From an uncultured Eubacteriales bacterium (GTDB taxonomy: Bacteria > Bacillota > Clostridia > Oscillospirales > CAG-382): 19,430 bases of DNA. The number at the start of each line of letters is the position of its first letter. Position 1 is the stretch's first letter. The notes under the pieces are model-generated. The model was not told where the DNA came from and made no database searches. It saw only the letters and a program-made list of their open reading frames with translations. The DNA is taken from assembly GCA_934444485.1 (NCBI GenBank), contig CAKSCN010000024.1, forward strand, positions 1-19,430, in the 5' to 3' direction. Below, in pieces: positions 8,466 through 15,200 of the stretch. Made by a program: the position numbers and the translations under genes.

Positions 8466-8547
8466 ACAGACTAATCTGCATATAATTGCGGCGTGTACGC
8501 ATCGCAAATGGTGCAGAAATAAATTATTTGGGAGTTGATCTTCATTT

Positions 8548-9927
8548 ATGGGCGATGACAGTTTACAGATAATCATTTTGATTATTCTCATAGCAATGTC
8601 AGCCTTCTTTTCCGCAACCGAAACGGCGTTTACCTGTGTAAACAGAACGAGAATTATGACGCTCGCTCAGGACGGAAACAAAAAAGCAAAATCGATAATG
8701 TTTGTATGCGACAACTACGACAAGTTCCTTTCAACGACGCTTGTCGGAAACAACATCGTAAACATTGCCGCATCATCTATCGCAACAATAGCGTTCACAC
8801 GCTGGCTGAACGGAAGCAACGAGCTCGGCGCCACGGTTTCCACTGTGGTTATGACAGTACTGATCCTGGTTTTCGGCGAAATTTCCCCGAAGAGCCTTGC
8901 AAAGGACTTCTCCGAAGAATGGACGATGAAGGCTGTCGGAATTGTGCGCTTTCTCATGGTTGTTCTCACTCCCATTACTTTCGCATTCTCGCTTTGGAAA
9001 GCACTTCTTGCCAAGATTTTCAAAAAGGCAGATGCTGCAACCGTAACCGAGGATGAGATAATAACAATGGTTGATGAAGCACAGAACGACGGCGAAATCG
9101 ACGAACACGAGGGCGAGCTTATCAGAAACGCCATTGATTTCGGTGATCTTGAAGTCTCCGAGATTCTCAAGCCGAGAGTGGATATAGTTGCGGTCCCCGT
9201 CGATATGCCGTTTGAAAACATTATGAAGACCTTCAAGAGCAGCGGCTTCTCGAGGCTTCCCGTTTATGACGACACCATTGACAACATCATCGGCATCATT
9301 CACGAAAAAGACTTCGGCAGATTTTTGCACGAGGGCCGCAAAAACATAAAGAGCATAATAAATAAGCCCCTGTTCATCACGGAAAGCACTAAAATTTCAA
9401 AGCTTCTCCGCAAGCTTCAGTCCGAAAAAACGCACATTGCGATCGTTGTTGACGAATACGGCGGCACGGCGGGTCTTGTTACTCTCGAGGACGTTCTCGA
9501 AATACTCGTCGGAGAAATCTGGGACGAGCACGACAAGGTTGTTCCCGACTACAAGGAAATCGGCGAAGACACCTACATAGTGAACGGTACCTCCTCCCTC
9601 ATGGATATAGAGGACATTTACGTCTTCCCCGAAGAAACGTATGACGACAATGTCACGGTCAACGGCTGGGTACTCGAGAATCTTCAAAAAATGCCCGAGG
9701 TCGGCGACACATTCGACTTCGCAAACCTCACGGTTGAGGTACTCGAGGTAAAGGACAGACGAGCAGAGAAAGTAAAACTCACAGTAAACAAGATAGAGTC
9801 GGATGAAGAAGAGAACAACGCCGATAACGGTGAAAATCTTACCGACAGCTCCGACGGCGACGACAAAAAGCGTTCTGACGAAGACGATGACGGTGCTCTC
9901 CTTGCTGATGCGGTTTCCGCAAAATAA
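8548..9927 (+). CDS. CNNM/CorC-HlyC family metal ion transporter (hemolysin-like membrane protein)
   Basis: A 459-residue polytopic protein. The N-terminal CNNM transmembrane domain covers about residues 5-160 and carries the family landmarks ATETAFT (23-29), LVGNNIVNI (65-73) and FGEISPKSLA (109-118). A CBS-domain pair follows at about 207-325 (ILKPRVDIVAV to YGGTAGLVTLEDVLEILVGEI), then the CorC/HlyC C-terminal domain (about 340-412). The last 45 residues are a low-complexity Asp/Glu/Asn/Ser tail. Family members such as Staphylococcus MpfA are linked to Mg2+ (or Co2+) export, with the CBS pair sensing nucleotide; 'hemolysin' in old names is historical. The ATG start is preceded by GGGAG with a long spacing of about 13 nt. 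It is a single gene between its own promoter and a good terminator. The exact substrate cannot be read from sequence. Confidence 0.93.
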   Translation: MGDDSLQIIILIILIAMSAFFSATETAFTCVNRTRIMTLAQDGNKKAKSIMFVCDNYDKFLSTTLVGNNIVNIAASSIATIAFTRWLNGSNELGATVSTVVMTVLILVFGEISPKSLAKDFSEEWTMKAVGIVRFLMVVLTPITFAFSLWKALLAKIFKKADAATVTEDEIITMVDEAQNDGEIDEHEGELIRNAIDFGDLEVSEILKPRVDIVAVPVDMPFENIMKTFKSSGFSRLPVYDDTIDNIIGIIHEKDFGRFLHEGRKNIKSIINKPLFITESTKISKLLRKLQSEKTHIAIVVDEYGGTAGLVTLEDVLEILVGEIWDEHDKVVPDYKEIGEDTYIVNGTSSLMDIEDIYVFPEETYDDNVTVNGWVLENLQKMPEVGDTFDFANLTVEVLEVKDRRAEKVKLTVNKIESDEEENNADNGENLTDSSDGDDKKRSDEDDDGALLADAVSAK

Positions 9928-9942
9928 CATTACATGAAAATG

Positions 9943-9984
9943 CCCACCGAAGCGGTCACGTGCCACTCGGTGGGTTTAATTTTT
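9943..9984 (+). terminator. Rho-independent terminator of the CNNM gene
   Basis: Perfect 8-bp GC-rich stem CCCACCGA (9943-9950) / TCGGTGGG (9967-9974) with a 16-nt loop, followed by TTTAATTTTT. It starts 15 bases after the stop codon and lies just before the convergent SDR gene. Confidence 0.88.
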
Positions 9985-9992
9985 ACGCTGCG

Positions 9993-10730
9993 TTATATTT
10001 TTTTACGACAGCCGTCAATCCTTATTACCTGCCCCGAAATGTACGCCGCTTCGTCACTTGCGAGATACAGAATCAACGATGCGTTTTCTCTGTCACTGCC
10101 GGTTCTCCCAATGTATGACAACTCATTACCGGTTGTGTGGTCGATATCCGGATTTTCGGATGAGCTTACGGTTCCGGGGGCTGTTGCGTTAACGGTGATT
10201 CCGTACTCCGCATACTCCTTTGCAAGAGCGGAGGTGAGAGAGTTAATCGCTCCCTTTGTCGCCGAATAATGAGCCATGTTGGCATTACCGAACACTCCGG
10301 CAACGGAGGAAACATTTATTATTCGTCCGAAACGGCGTTCAATCATTCCCGGAAGCACTGCTTTGGTAAAGTTCACCGTTCCCATTACGTTTATGTCAAA
10401 ATAGTGCCGCCATTCATCGTTTGAAACTTCAAGGAATGAGTTACAACAACGCCACACTGCCGCATTGTTTACGAGTATATCAACCTTTCCGAAAGTCTCT
10501 GTAACCTTTTTTGCAGTAGCTGACACCTCGTTCTCCTTTGACACGTCACAGGTGAAGGTTTCAATACTTCCGTCCGGAAAATCACCTGACGTTTTAAGTT
10601 TAAAAAGAGCCTCTTCATTCACATCAACTGCGGCAACCTTTGCGCCGTTTGCGGCAAACAACATGGCTGTTGCTCTGCCGATTCCTACCGCCGCTCCTGT
10701 TACCAACGCAACCTTATCTGAAAAATCCAT
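9993..10730 (-). CDS. Short-chain dehydrogenase/reductase (SDR, classical type)
   Basis: A 245-residue NAD(P)-dependent oxidoreductase. Visible features are the Rossmann glycine motif TGAAVGIG (11-18), a cofactor-proximal D36 after the second strand (AAVDV, which hints at NAD(H) preference), NNAA (88-91), catalytic S142 in INVSSVAG, and the active pair Y155/K159 (YSATK). The C-terminal strand ends ISGQVIRIDG. Length and motifs fit the FabG-like classical SDR group, but the substrate is not predictable. The start at 10730 follows AAAGGG at 9 nt; the open frame further upstream runs across the promoter and is not coding. It is divergent from an AraC-type regulator gene with a shared control region, so it is probably the regulated target. 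WRCCN after NNAA is an unusual cysteine pair for this loop. Confidence 0.92.
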   Translation of the reverse strand: MDFSDKVALVTGAAVGIGRATAMLFAANGAKVAAVDVNEEALFKLKTSGDFPDGSIETFTCDVSKENEVSATAKKVTETFGKVDILVNNAAVWRCCNSFLEVSNDEWRHYFDINVMGTVNFTKAVLPGMIERRFGRIINVSSVAGVFGNANMAHYSATKGAINSLTSALAKEYAEYGITVNATAPGTVSSSENPDIDHTTGNELSYIGRTGSDRENASLILYLASDEAAYISGQVIRIDGCRKKI

Positions 10731-10764
10731 AGTTTCAACCCTTTCCGTTGTATTTTTCGTGAAT

Positions 10765-10793
10765 ATGATATCACATTCTTTTTGTTCTGTAAA
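10765..10793 (-). promoter_or_regulatory. Promoter of the SDR gene
   Basis: On the minus strand TTTACA (10793-10788), 17-nt spacer, TATCAT (10770-10765) with an upstream TGA (extended -10). The -35 and -10 each match 5 of 6 consensus bases. The predicted start is about 28 nt before the ATG. Confidence 0.7.
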
Positions 10794-10812
10794 GGTTAAT
10801 TCCGATATAATG

Positions 10813-10830
10813 TTTATCAATATTGATAAA
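10813..10830. promoter_or_regulatory. 18-bp perfect palindrome, candidate operator between divergent promoters
   Basis: TTTATCAATATTGATAAA is a perfect inverted repeat placed 19 bp upstream of the SDR -35 and 16 bp upstream of the araC-type gene -35. The location suits a regulator acting on both promoters. The link to the adjacent AraC protein is inferred; AraC proteins often use direct rather than inverted repeats, so another dimeric regulator is possible. Confidence 0.55.
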
Positions 10831-10846
10831 AGAGCGGCATTCGGTA

Positions 10847-10875
10847 TTGACAATGAGCGTTATTTTTTGTATAAT
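10847..10875 (+). promoter_or_regulatory. Consensus sigma-A promoter of the AraC-family gene
   Basis: TTGACA (10847-10852), 17-nt spacer, TATAAT (10870-10875): both hexamers are perfect matches with optimal spacing. The predicted start is near 10882, so translation must begin downstream of that point, which rules out the ATG at 10853. Confidence 0.85.
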
Positions 10876-10894
10876 TGCATCGGGTGGTGATTGC

Positions 10895-11623
10895 TTGGAC
10901 AGATTTATTATTATGGGTTTTGTAAGTATTCTCAATGTAAACGACGATAAGGGACGTGTTACGGAATTTGAGAGCCGTTACTCGGACTGCTTTATTATAA
11001 CGCTTGACGGAAAAATACAGTTCACCTTCGATAATACCTCGCTTATCGCCGACATTAACACTCCGGTTTATCTGCCCAAAGGGCTGAAATACAGAAACAC
11101 GTGTCTTGAAAGCGCAGAGAGCATAGTTGTGAATTTCCACACCTCGGCTACAGACAAAATGCCGCGGAATTTACGCCGCATTGAAAAAAGCGTTGCGTTA
11201 AAATACAGCGAAAGAATATGCACCTACTCTGAATCCTCCGATTCTTCGCTTTTACTTTACAGTGAGCTTTATTCGCTTGCGGCGTTGCTGCTAAAGGACG
11301 ACACGCATTCGTCGCCGCAGAAAAGCATAGTTAATTCGGCTATCTCTTTCATAAATGCAAGCTACGAAAAACCTTCACTCACGGTTAATGACATTGCCTG
11401 TCACTGCGGAGTAAGCGAAATATACCTGCGCAAACTGTTTAATTGCCTTGTCGGTAAATCACCGTATGCGTTTCTCACCTCCGTGCGCATGAATGCAGCA
11501 TACCTTCTCTGCCTTGAAAAACGTCCGATAAAGGAAATTGCCGCAAGTGTAGGATATTCCGACGTCTATTCTTTCAGCAGAGCCTTCAAAAAGCACTTCG
11601 GTTTTCCTCCGTCGGAGACATAA
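10895..11623 (+). CDS. AraC-family transcriptional regulator
   Basis: A 242-residue regulator if read from the TTG at 10895. That start is supported by GGGTGGTGAT (10882-10891), a near full match to the anti-Shine-Dalgarno, with 7-nt spacing. Earlier in-frame ATGs lie within or before the promoter. The ATG at 10913 is an alternative, and is worth keeping because the predicted transcript begins almost exactly at the Shine-Dalgarno. Residues 5-90 are beta-rich and fit the AraC sensor (cupin-like) domain, including TPVYLPKGLKYRN. The C-terminal 100 residues carry two helix-turn-helix units: LTVNDIACHCGVSEIYLRKLF (162-182) and IKEIAASVGYSDVYSFSRAF (about 212-231), ending FGFPPSE as usual for the family. 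It is divergent from the SDR gene and probably controls it. The ligand is unknown. Confidence 0.92.
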   Translation: MDRFIIMGFVSILNVNDDKGRVTEFESRYSDCFIITLDGKIQFTFDNTSLIADINTPVYLPKGLKYRNTCLESAESIVVNFHTSATDKMPRNLRRIEKSVALKYSERICTYSESSDSSLLLYSELYSLAALLLKDDTHSSPQKSIVNSAISFINASYEKPSLTVNDIACHCGVSEIYLRKLFNCLVGKSPYAFLTSVRMNAAYLLCLEKRPIKEIAASVGYSDVYSFSRAFKKHFGFPPSET

Positions 11624-11654
11624 AAAATCGCCGGCACGGAAAAAGCACCGACGA
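11622..11654 (-). terminator. Rho-independent terminator of the MATE gene
   Basis: On the minus strand a 10-bp stem with some G-U pairs (TCGTCGGTGC / GTGCCGGCGA, 11654-11645 with 11637-11628), a 7-nt loop, then six Ts (11627-11622). It overlaps the stop codon of the convergent AraC gene. It is weaker as a plus-strand terminator because no T-run follows on that strand. Confidence 0.75.
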
Positions 11655-11676
11655 TATTCCTGTTTTACTTTGTATG

Positions 11677-13077
11677 TTACACTGACGTTTCGTAAGATAC
11701 ACTCTTTGCGCCTGAAGATTTTGCGTCAAGCTTTTTCAGCAGAACGACGAGCGTTATTCCGGCAGCAACCGCCATAACCGCCTCTGCCATGACCTGAGCA
11801 TACGGGAGTCCGTAAAGCGGAAATGCGGCGTTGAGGGCATACATAAGCGGTATTTCAAGCACGGGCTTGCGGAGAATTGCGAAAATAAGCGACTGCACGC
11901 CGTAGCCTATTGCCTGGAATACGTGGACGGCAAAGAAGTCCATTGCCAAAAGCGGCTGAACAAAGCAATACGATCTCAAAAAGACGATACCGTAAGCGAC
12001 AGTTGCGGCGTCCTCTATAAAGGCGTGCATGAGTCCGTCGGCGAAGAAGAACATACCGAGAGCGGTCATGACAAGCACGGACTCCGAAATCACGAGAGTA
12101 AAGGTCATTGCGTGCTTCATTCTCTTTCGGTCGCCGCTTGCGTAATTGTAGCTGATAAGCGGCATAACACCCTGCGTCATACCCATTGCAAGGTACATCG
12201 GGACCATGTTTATTTTTGTGCATATTCCCATTGCGGCAAGCGCTTCTGCCTGATAGGGTGCGGCAAGGTTATTGAGAACGGTACTGCCCACAACATTCAA
12301 AAGGTTCTGTATCATTGCCGGAACGCCGACAGCAAACACTCCGCCGACTATAGCGCCGTTAAGAGTCATATACCTCGGAGACACCGAGATGCACGTCGAT
12401 TTGCGCTTTACGATAAGATACACGCAGAAATACAGGAGCGCAAAGCAGTTTGAAATAAATGTTGCAAGTCCCGCACCGGCAGAGCCCATGTTGAGTCCCG
12501 AGGGGAGAATGAATATCGGGTCAAGGACAATATTCATAAGACAACCGCTCATCGTACCGATACTTGCGTGAAGTGCTGCTCCCTCCGAGCGAACGAGGTA
12601 ACCCATGACAACATTGAGAATCGACGGCACGGCGCCCACGCACACCGTCCACATAAGATACTCACGTGTCGCTTCCGTTGTGACGGCGTCAGCCCCGAGA
12701 ATCTTCAAAAGCGGTGCGTTAAACACGATACAGCCGAGCGAGAAAAGCGCTCCGCAGACAAGTGCGCCGTAAAAAGAAAACGCCGAGCTTCTCTTTACCG
12801 TTTCAATGTCTTTTCGTCCGAGCGCACGGGACATCATGCTCGAGCCTCCGACTCCGAAAAGGTTGTTTACGGCGTTAAAGGCAAGTATTACCGGTGCGGC
12901 AAGAGTGACCGCCGCAGTTTCAACCGGGAGGTTGAGCATACCGACAAAGTATGTATCGGCAAGATTATAAAGAATCGCAACGAGTGAGCCGATGACGGTA
13001 GGTATCGAAAGTGATGCCACAGCAAGAGGAATCGGCTTTCGCTCAAACAGTTCTTCTTTGGTTTCGTTTTTACTCAT
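11677..13077 (-). CDS. MATE family multidrug/Na+ (or H+) antiporter
   Basis: A 466-residue membrane protein with about 12 hydrophobic segments. The N-terminal signature (PTVIGSLVAILYNLADTYFVG, split across helix 1) is typical of MATE transporters of the DinF/NorM superfamily. The second half repeats the pattern (GVPAMIQNLLNVVGSTVLNN), matching the family's two six-helix bundles. MATE proteins export cationic drugs or metabolites in exchange for Na+ or H+; the substrate is not predictable here. The ATG at 13077 was chosen because CGGAG lies about 10 nt upstream and the protein then starts with a short charged tail (MSKNETKEELFERKPIP) before helix 1, as is usual; longer in-frame extensions lack an RBS. 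The 111-bp leader upstream contains an inverted repeat (13116-13148) that may be regulatory. Confidence 0.93.
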   Translation of the reverse strand: MSKNETKEELFERKPIPLAVASLSIPTVIGSLVAILYNLADTYFVGMLNLPVETAAVTLAAPVILAFNAVNNLFGVGGSSMMSRALGRKDIETVKRSSAFSFYGALVCGALFSLGCIVFNAPLLKILGADAVTTEATREYLMWTVCVGAVPSILNVVMGYLVRSEGAALHASIGTMSGCLMNIVLDPIFILPSGLNMGSAGAGLATFISNCFALLYFCVYLIVKRKSTCISVSPRYMTLNGAIVGGVFAVGVPAMIQNLLNVVGSTVLNNLAAPYQAEALAAMGICTKINMVPMYLAMGMTQGVMPLISYNYASGDRKRMKHAMTFTLVISESVLVMTALGMFFFADGLMHAFIEDAATVAYGIVFLRSYCFVQPLLAMDFFAVHVFQAIGYGVQSLIFAILRKPVLEIPLMYALNAAFPLYGLPYAQVMAEAVMAVAAGITLVVLLKKLDAKSSGAKSVSYETSV

Positions 13078-13115
13078 ATATTCAATGCTCCGTATTTTTC
13101 CTTTGTTATAACCGA

Positions 13116-13148
13116 CAGAACCACCCCGCACGAAGCGAAATGGTTCTG
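13116..13148. repeat. Inverted repeat in the leader of the MATE gene
   Basis: CAGAACCA (13116-13123) and TGGTTCTG (13141-13148) form a perfect 8-bp inverted repeat with a 17-nt centre that itself contains CGC/GCG. No T-run follows on the minus strand, so it is not a standard terminator. A weak TATAAC (minus strand, 13112-13107) lies beside it, so it could be an operator or leader structure. Confidence 0.4.
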
Positions 13149-13188
13149 AAGTAAAGCTTGCAAATATGTTCTTGCCCGCCGCAATTCC

Positions 13189-13599
13189 TTATGCGAGATA
13201 AGCCTTGAGGTTTGCGGGGATCTTCTCAACCTCAACGGAAGCCGTGAGGACGAAGTTTACGTTCTGCTTCTCAAAGAGAGGAGCTGCCCTTTCAACGAAA
13301 GCGTCAAAGCCGTCGATGTCGTTCTTGCAGATTTTAAGTGCGGAATCTATAAATACATCCGTCAAATCGTAGTTGGAAGCAAGTACGCCGCATACGAAGC
13401 CGTAAAGCTTCTCCCAATCGTCAACTCCGTACTCCGAAACATCTATAAGTCTTACCTGATTGTCAATTTCATGTATGAGCTTTGTGCCCATTTCAATACA
13501 AACTACGTTTCCTTTTGTGTCTTTCTGGGCGTTGTTGACCATAGCGATCAAATTCTTGGTTTTACCCGAGCCTTTGAGACCTGCGAATATCTTAAGCAT
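13189..13599 (-). CDS. Small P-loop NTPase-like protein
   Basis: A 136-residue protein of conserved-hypothetical type in Clostridia, sometimes annotated loosely as an ATP-binding or PilT-like protein. A Walker A motif GLKGSGKT occupies residues 7-14 directly after the first strand (LKIFA). A likely Walker B strand LTDVFID lies around residues 78-85, and a last strand (VNFVLTASV) precedes the C-terminus. It is short for a P-loop domain and has no extra domain, so it resembles a minimal RecA/ATPase-like core. No transmembrane segment is seen. The start has an excellent RBS (AAGGAGG, 7-nt spacing) and a promoter of its own. It lies 111 bp upstream of the MATE gene on the same strand; a functional link is not evident. 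Biological role unknown. Confidence 0.88.
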   Translation of the reverse strand: MLKIFAGLKGSGKTKNLIAMVNNAQKDTKGNVVCIEMGTKLIHEIDNQVRLIDVSEYGVDDWEKLYGFVCGVLASNYDLTDVFIDSALKICKNDIDGFDAFVERAAPLFEKQNVNFVLTASVEVEKIPANLKAYLA

Positions 13600-13650
13600 A
13601 ATGCTGCCTCCTTAAAGTGGTATTTGATACATTCCCTGTATCTTGACTAT

Positions 13651-13679
13651 ATTATACACCCAAAAGTAAAATAAATCAA
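13651..13679 (-). promoter_or_regulatory. Sigma-A promoter of the P-loop protein gene
   Basis: On the minus strand TTGATT (13679-13674), 17-nt spacer, perfect TATAAT (13656-13651). The leader to the ATG is about 45 nt. A TTGACA slightly further upstream is too far from this -10. Confidence 0.75.
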
Positions 13680-13729
13680 TAGGTTTTGTCAAAATTGAAT
13701 GCGATTTTTGACATTTAACATTTAAGTAA

Positions 13730-13772
13730 CAAAATACAGAAAATATCGGAGAGCTTTTACCCTCCCCGATAT
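13730..13772 (-). terminator. Rho-independent terminator of pgi
   Basis: On the minus strand ATATCGG (13772-13766) pairs with CCGATAT (13749-13743), extended inward by GAG/CTC after one mismatch; the T-rich tail TTTTCTGTATTTTG follows. It lies about 17 bases beyond the pgi stop codon and upstream of the promoter of the next gene. Confidence 0.75.
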
Positions 13773-13789
13773 CATTCGATGTCACATAA

Positions 13790-15124
13790 TTACATTCTCG
13801 CTTCGAGTTCCTTCTTTGCATCCTCATAGCCGGGCTTACCGAGAAGAGCGAACATATTCTTCTTGTACGCCTCAACGCCGGGCTGATTGAAGGGATTTAC
13901 GCCGAGGATATAACCGGAAGCGGCGCACGCAAGCTCGAAGAAGTATACGAGGTAACCGTAGTCCTCTTCCTCTCTCGAGGGTACTTCGATGATTATATTC
14001 GGAACGCCGCCGTCAACGTGTGCGAGAATCGTTCCGAGGAACGCCTTTTCATTTACGAAGTTAAGGGGCTTTCCGGAGAGGAAGTTGAGGTTATCAACGT
14101 TCTTGGGATCGTCGGGAATAATTACCTCACGCTTCGACTTCTTTATATCGACGACTGTCTCGAAGATGTTTCTCACGCCCTCCTGGACGATCTGACCGAG
14201 AGAGTGAAGGTCTGTGGAGTAGATTACGGACGCCGGGAAGAGTGCCTTTCCGTCCTTGCCCTCGGACTCACCGAAGAGCTGCTTCCACCACTCGTTCATA
14301 TACTGATATGCCGGCTCGTAGCAAGCCATTATCTCCATAGCCTTTCCCTTGCGGTAAAGCGCATTTCTGAGTACGGCGTACTTATATGCGTCGTTTTTCT
14401 CGATATCGCACTCCGTGAGCTCCTTTGCAGCCTTTGCCGCACCTGCCATGATCTTATCTATATCACATCCGGCAACGGCAATCGGGAGAAGTCCGCAGGC
14501 GGTGAGAACGGAATAACGTCCGCCGACGTCGTCCGGGATAACGAAGGTCTCGTATCCGGCTTCATCAGAGAAGTGCTTAAGCGTTCCCTTTTCTCTGTCG
14601 GTTGTGGCATATATTCTCTTTGCCGCGCCCTCCTTGCCGTACTTTTCCTCAAGAAGTCCTCTGAACATTCTGAATGCTACGGCAGGCTCTGTAGTCGTGC
14701 CGGACTTTGAGATAACGTTTACCGAGAAGTCCCTGTCCTTTACGATATCGACAAGCTCAGCGAGAGAAGCGGAGCTTATGGTGTTTCCGGCAAAGTAAAT
14801 GTCCGGAGTATCCTTCTTAAGGTTGTTGTAAAGAGGCGATTTGATATACTCGATAGCCGCTCTTGCGCCGAGGTAGGAGCCGCCGATACCGATAACTATA
14901 AGCACCTCGGAATCGCTCTGAATTCTCTTTGCGGCTTTCTTTATTCTTTCAAATTCTTCCTTGTCGTAATCAAACGGGAGAGAATGCCAGCCGAGGAAAT
15001 CGTTTCCGGCACCTGTTTTATTGATTATCTTTTCGTGAGCCTTTTCAAGCTCGGGAATAATAGCGTTAATTTCTTCGCTTGTGACAAAACCCTTGAGGTA
15101 TTTGTCCGATACTTTTACTGACAT
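13790..15124 (-). CDS. pgi: Glucose-6-phosphate isomerase
   Basis: A 444-residue cytosolic enzyme that interconverts glucose 6-phosphate and fructose 6-phosphate in glycolysis and gluconeogenesis. The sugar-phosphate (SIS) domain motifs are clear: GIGGSYLGARA (79-89) and SKSGTTTEP (139-147), the phosphate-binding loop. The family signature GRYSVLTACGLLPIA follows near residue 200, then the segment with the catalytic glutamate (WKQLFGESEGKDGKALFP, around residue 285), LHSLGQIVQEG, and a C-terminal region with a conserved His/Lys. The length is that of the Firmicutes PGI type, about 100 residues shorter than the Escherichia coli enzyme. The ATG at 15124 follows AGGAGG at about 11 nt. It has its own promoter and terminator, so it is probably monocistronic although the carboxypeptidase gene lies 76 bp upstream on the same strand. 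Confidence 0.97.
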   Translation of the reverse strand: MSVKVSDKYLKGFVTSEEINAIIPELEKAHEKIINKTGAGNDFLGWHSLPFDYDKEEFERIKKAAKRIQSDSEVLIVIGIGGSYLGARAAIEYIKSPLYNNLKKDTPDIYFAGNTISSASLAELVDIVKDRDFSVNVISKSGTTTEPAVAFRMFRGLLEEKYGKEGAAKRIYATTDREKGTLKHFSDEAGYETFVIPDDVGGRYSVLTACGLLPIAVAGCDIDKIMAGAAKAAKELTECDIEKNDAYKYAVLRNALYRKGKAMEIMACYEPAYQYMNEWWKQLFGESEGKDGKALFPASVIYSTDLHSLGQIVQEGVRNIFETVVDIKKSKREVIIPDDPKNVDNLNFLSGKPLNFVNEKAFLGTILAHVDGGVPNIIIEVPSREEEDYGYLVYFFELACAASGYILGVNPFNQPGVEAYKKNMFALLGKPGYEDAKKELEARM

Positions 15125-15164
15125 AATGGTAAAGACCTCCTGAAATCAAAAATATTTCCTTTTC

Positions 15165-15193
15165 ATTCTATACCATTTTCTCTCTCAATACAA
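15165..15193 (-). promoter_or_regulatory. Promoter of pgi
   Basis: On the minus strand TTGTAT (15193-15188), 17-nt spacer, TAGAAT (15170-15165). Four and five consensus matches respectively. It lies entirely within the gap between the carboxypeptidase stop and the pgi RBS; no terminator for the carboxypeptidase is visible, so read-through may also feed pgi. Confidence 0.5.
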
Positions 15194-15200
15194 CGTCTTT

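Larger units (their letters stand above)
8089..8547. other. Divergent intergenic region (459 bp)
   Basis: AT-rich, non-coding region between the minus-strand toxin operon and the plus-strand CNNM gene. The right end holds a strong promoter for the CNNM gene. The left part contains one weak minus-strand promoter candidate and a long untranslated leader of about 215 bases for the secreted-protein gene. I see no tRNA, no riboswitch consensus and no long inverted repeat. A minus-strand frame starting at ATG 8167 just after AAAAAAGGAG runs out of frame over the signal-peptide codons of the downstream gene and is probably spurious. Confidence 0.6.

Noticed and set aside
8466..8547. Possible metal-sensing riboswitch in the leader of the CNNM gene
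   Set aside because: The leader is only about 75 nt, far shorter than an M-box, and shows only a minor GCG/CGC hairpin.
8773..9330. 185-codon minus-strand frame opposite the CNNM gene
   Set aside because: It is a shadow of well-conserved CNNM/CBS codons with no RBS and no recognisable motif.
14018..14710. 230-codon plus-strand open frame opposite pgi
   Set aside because: It is antisense to a gene whose product is unmistakable and lacks an RBS.
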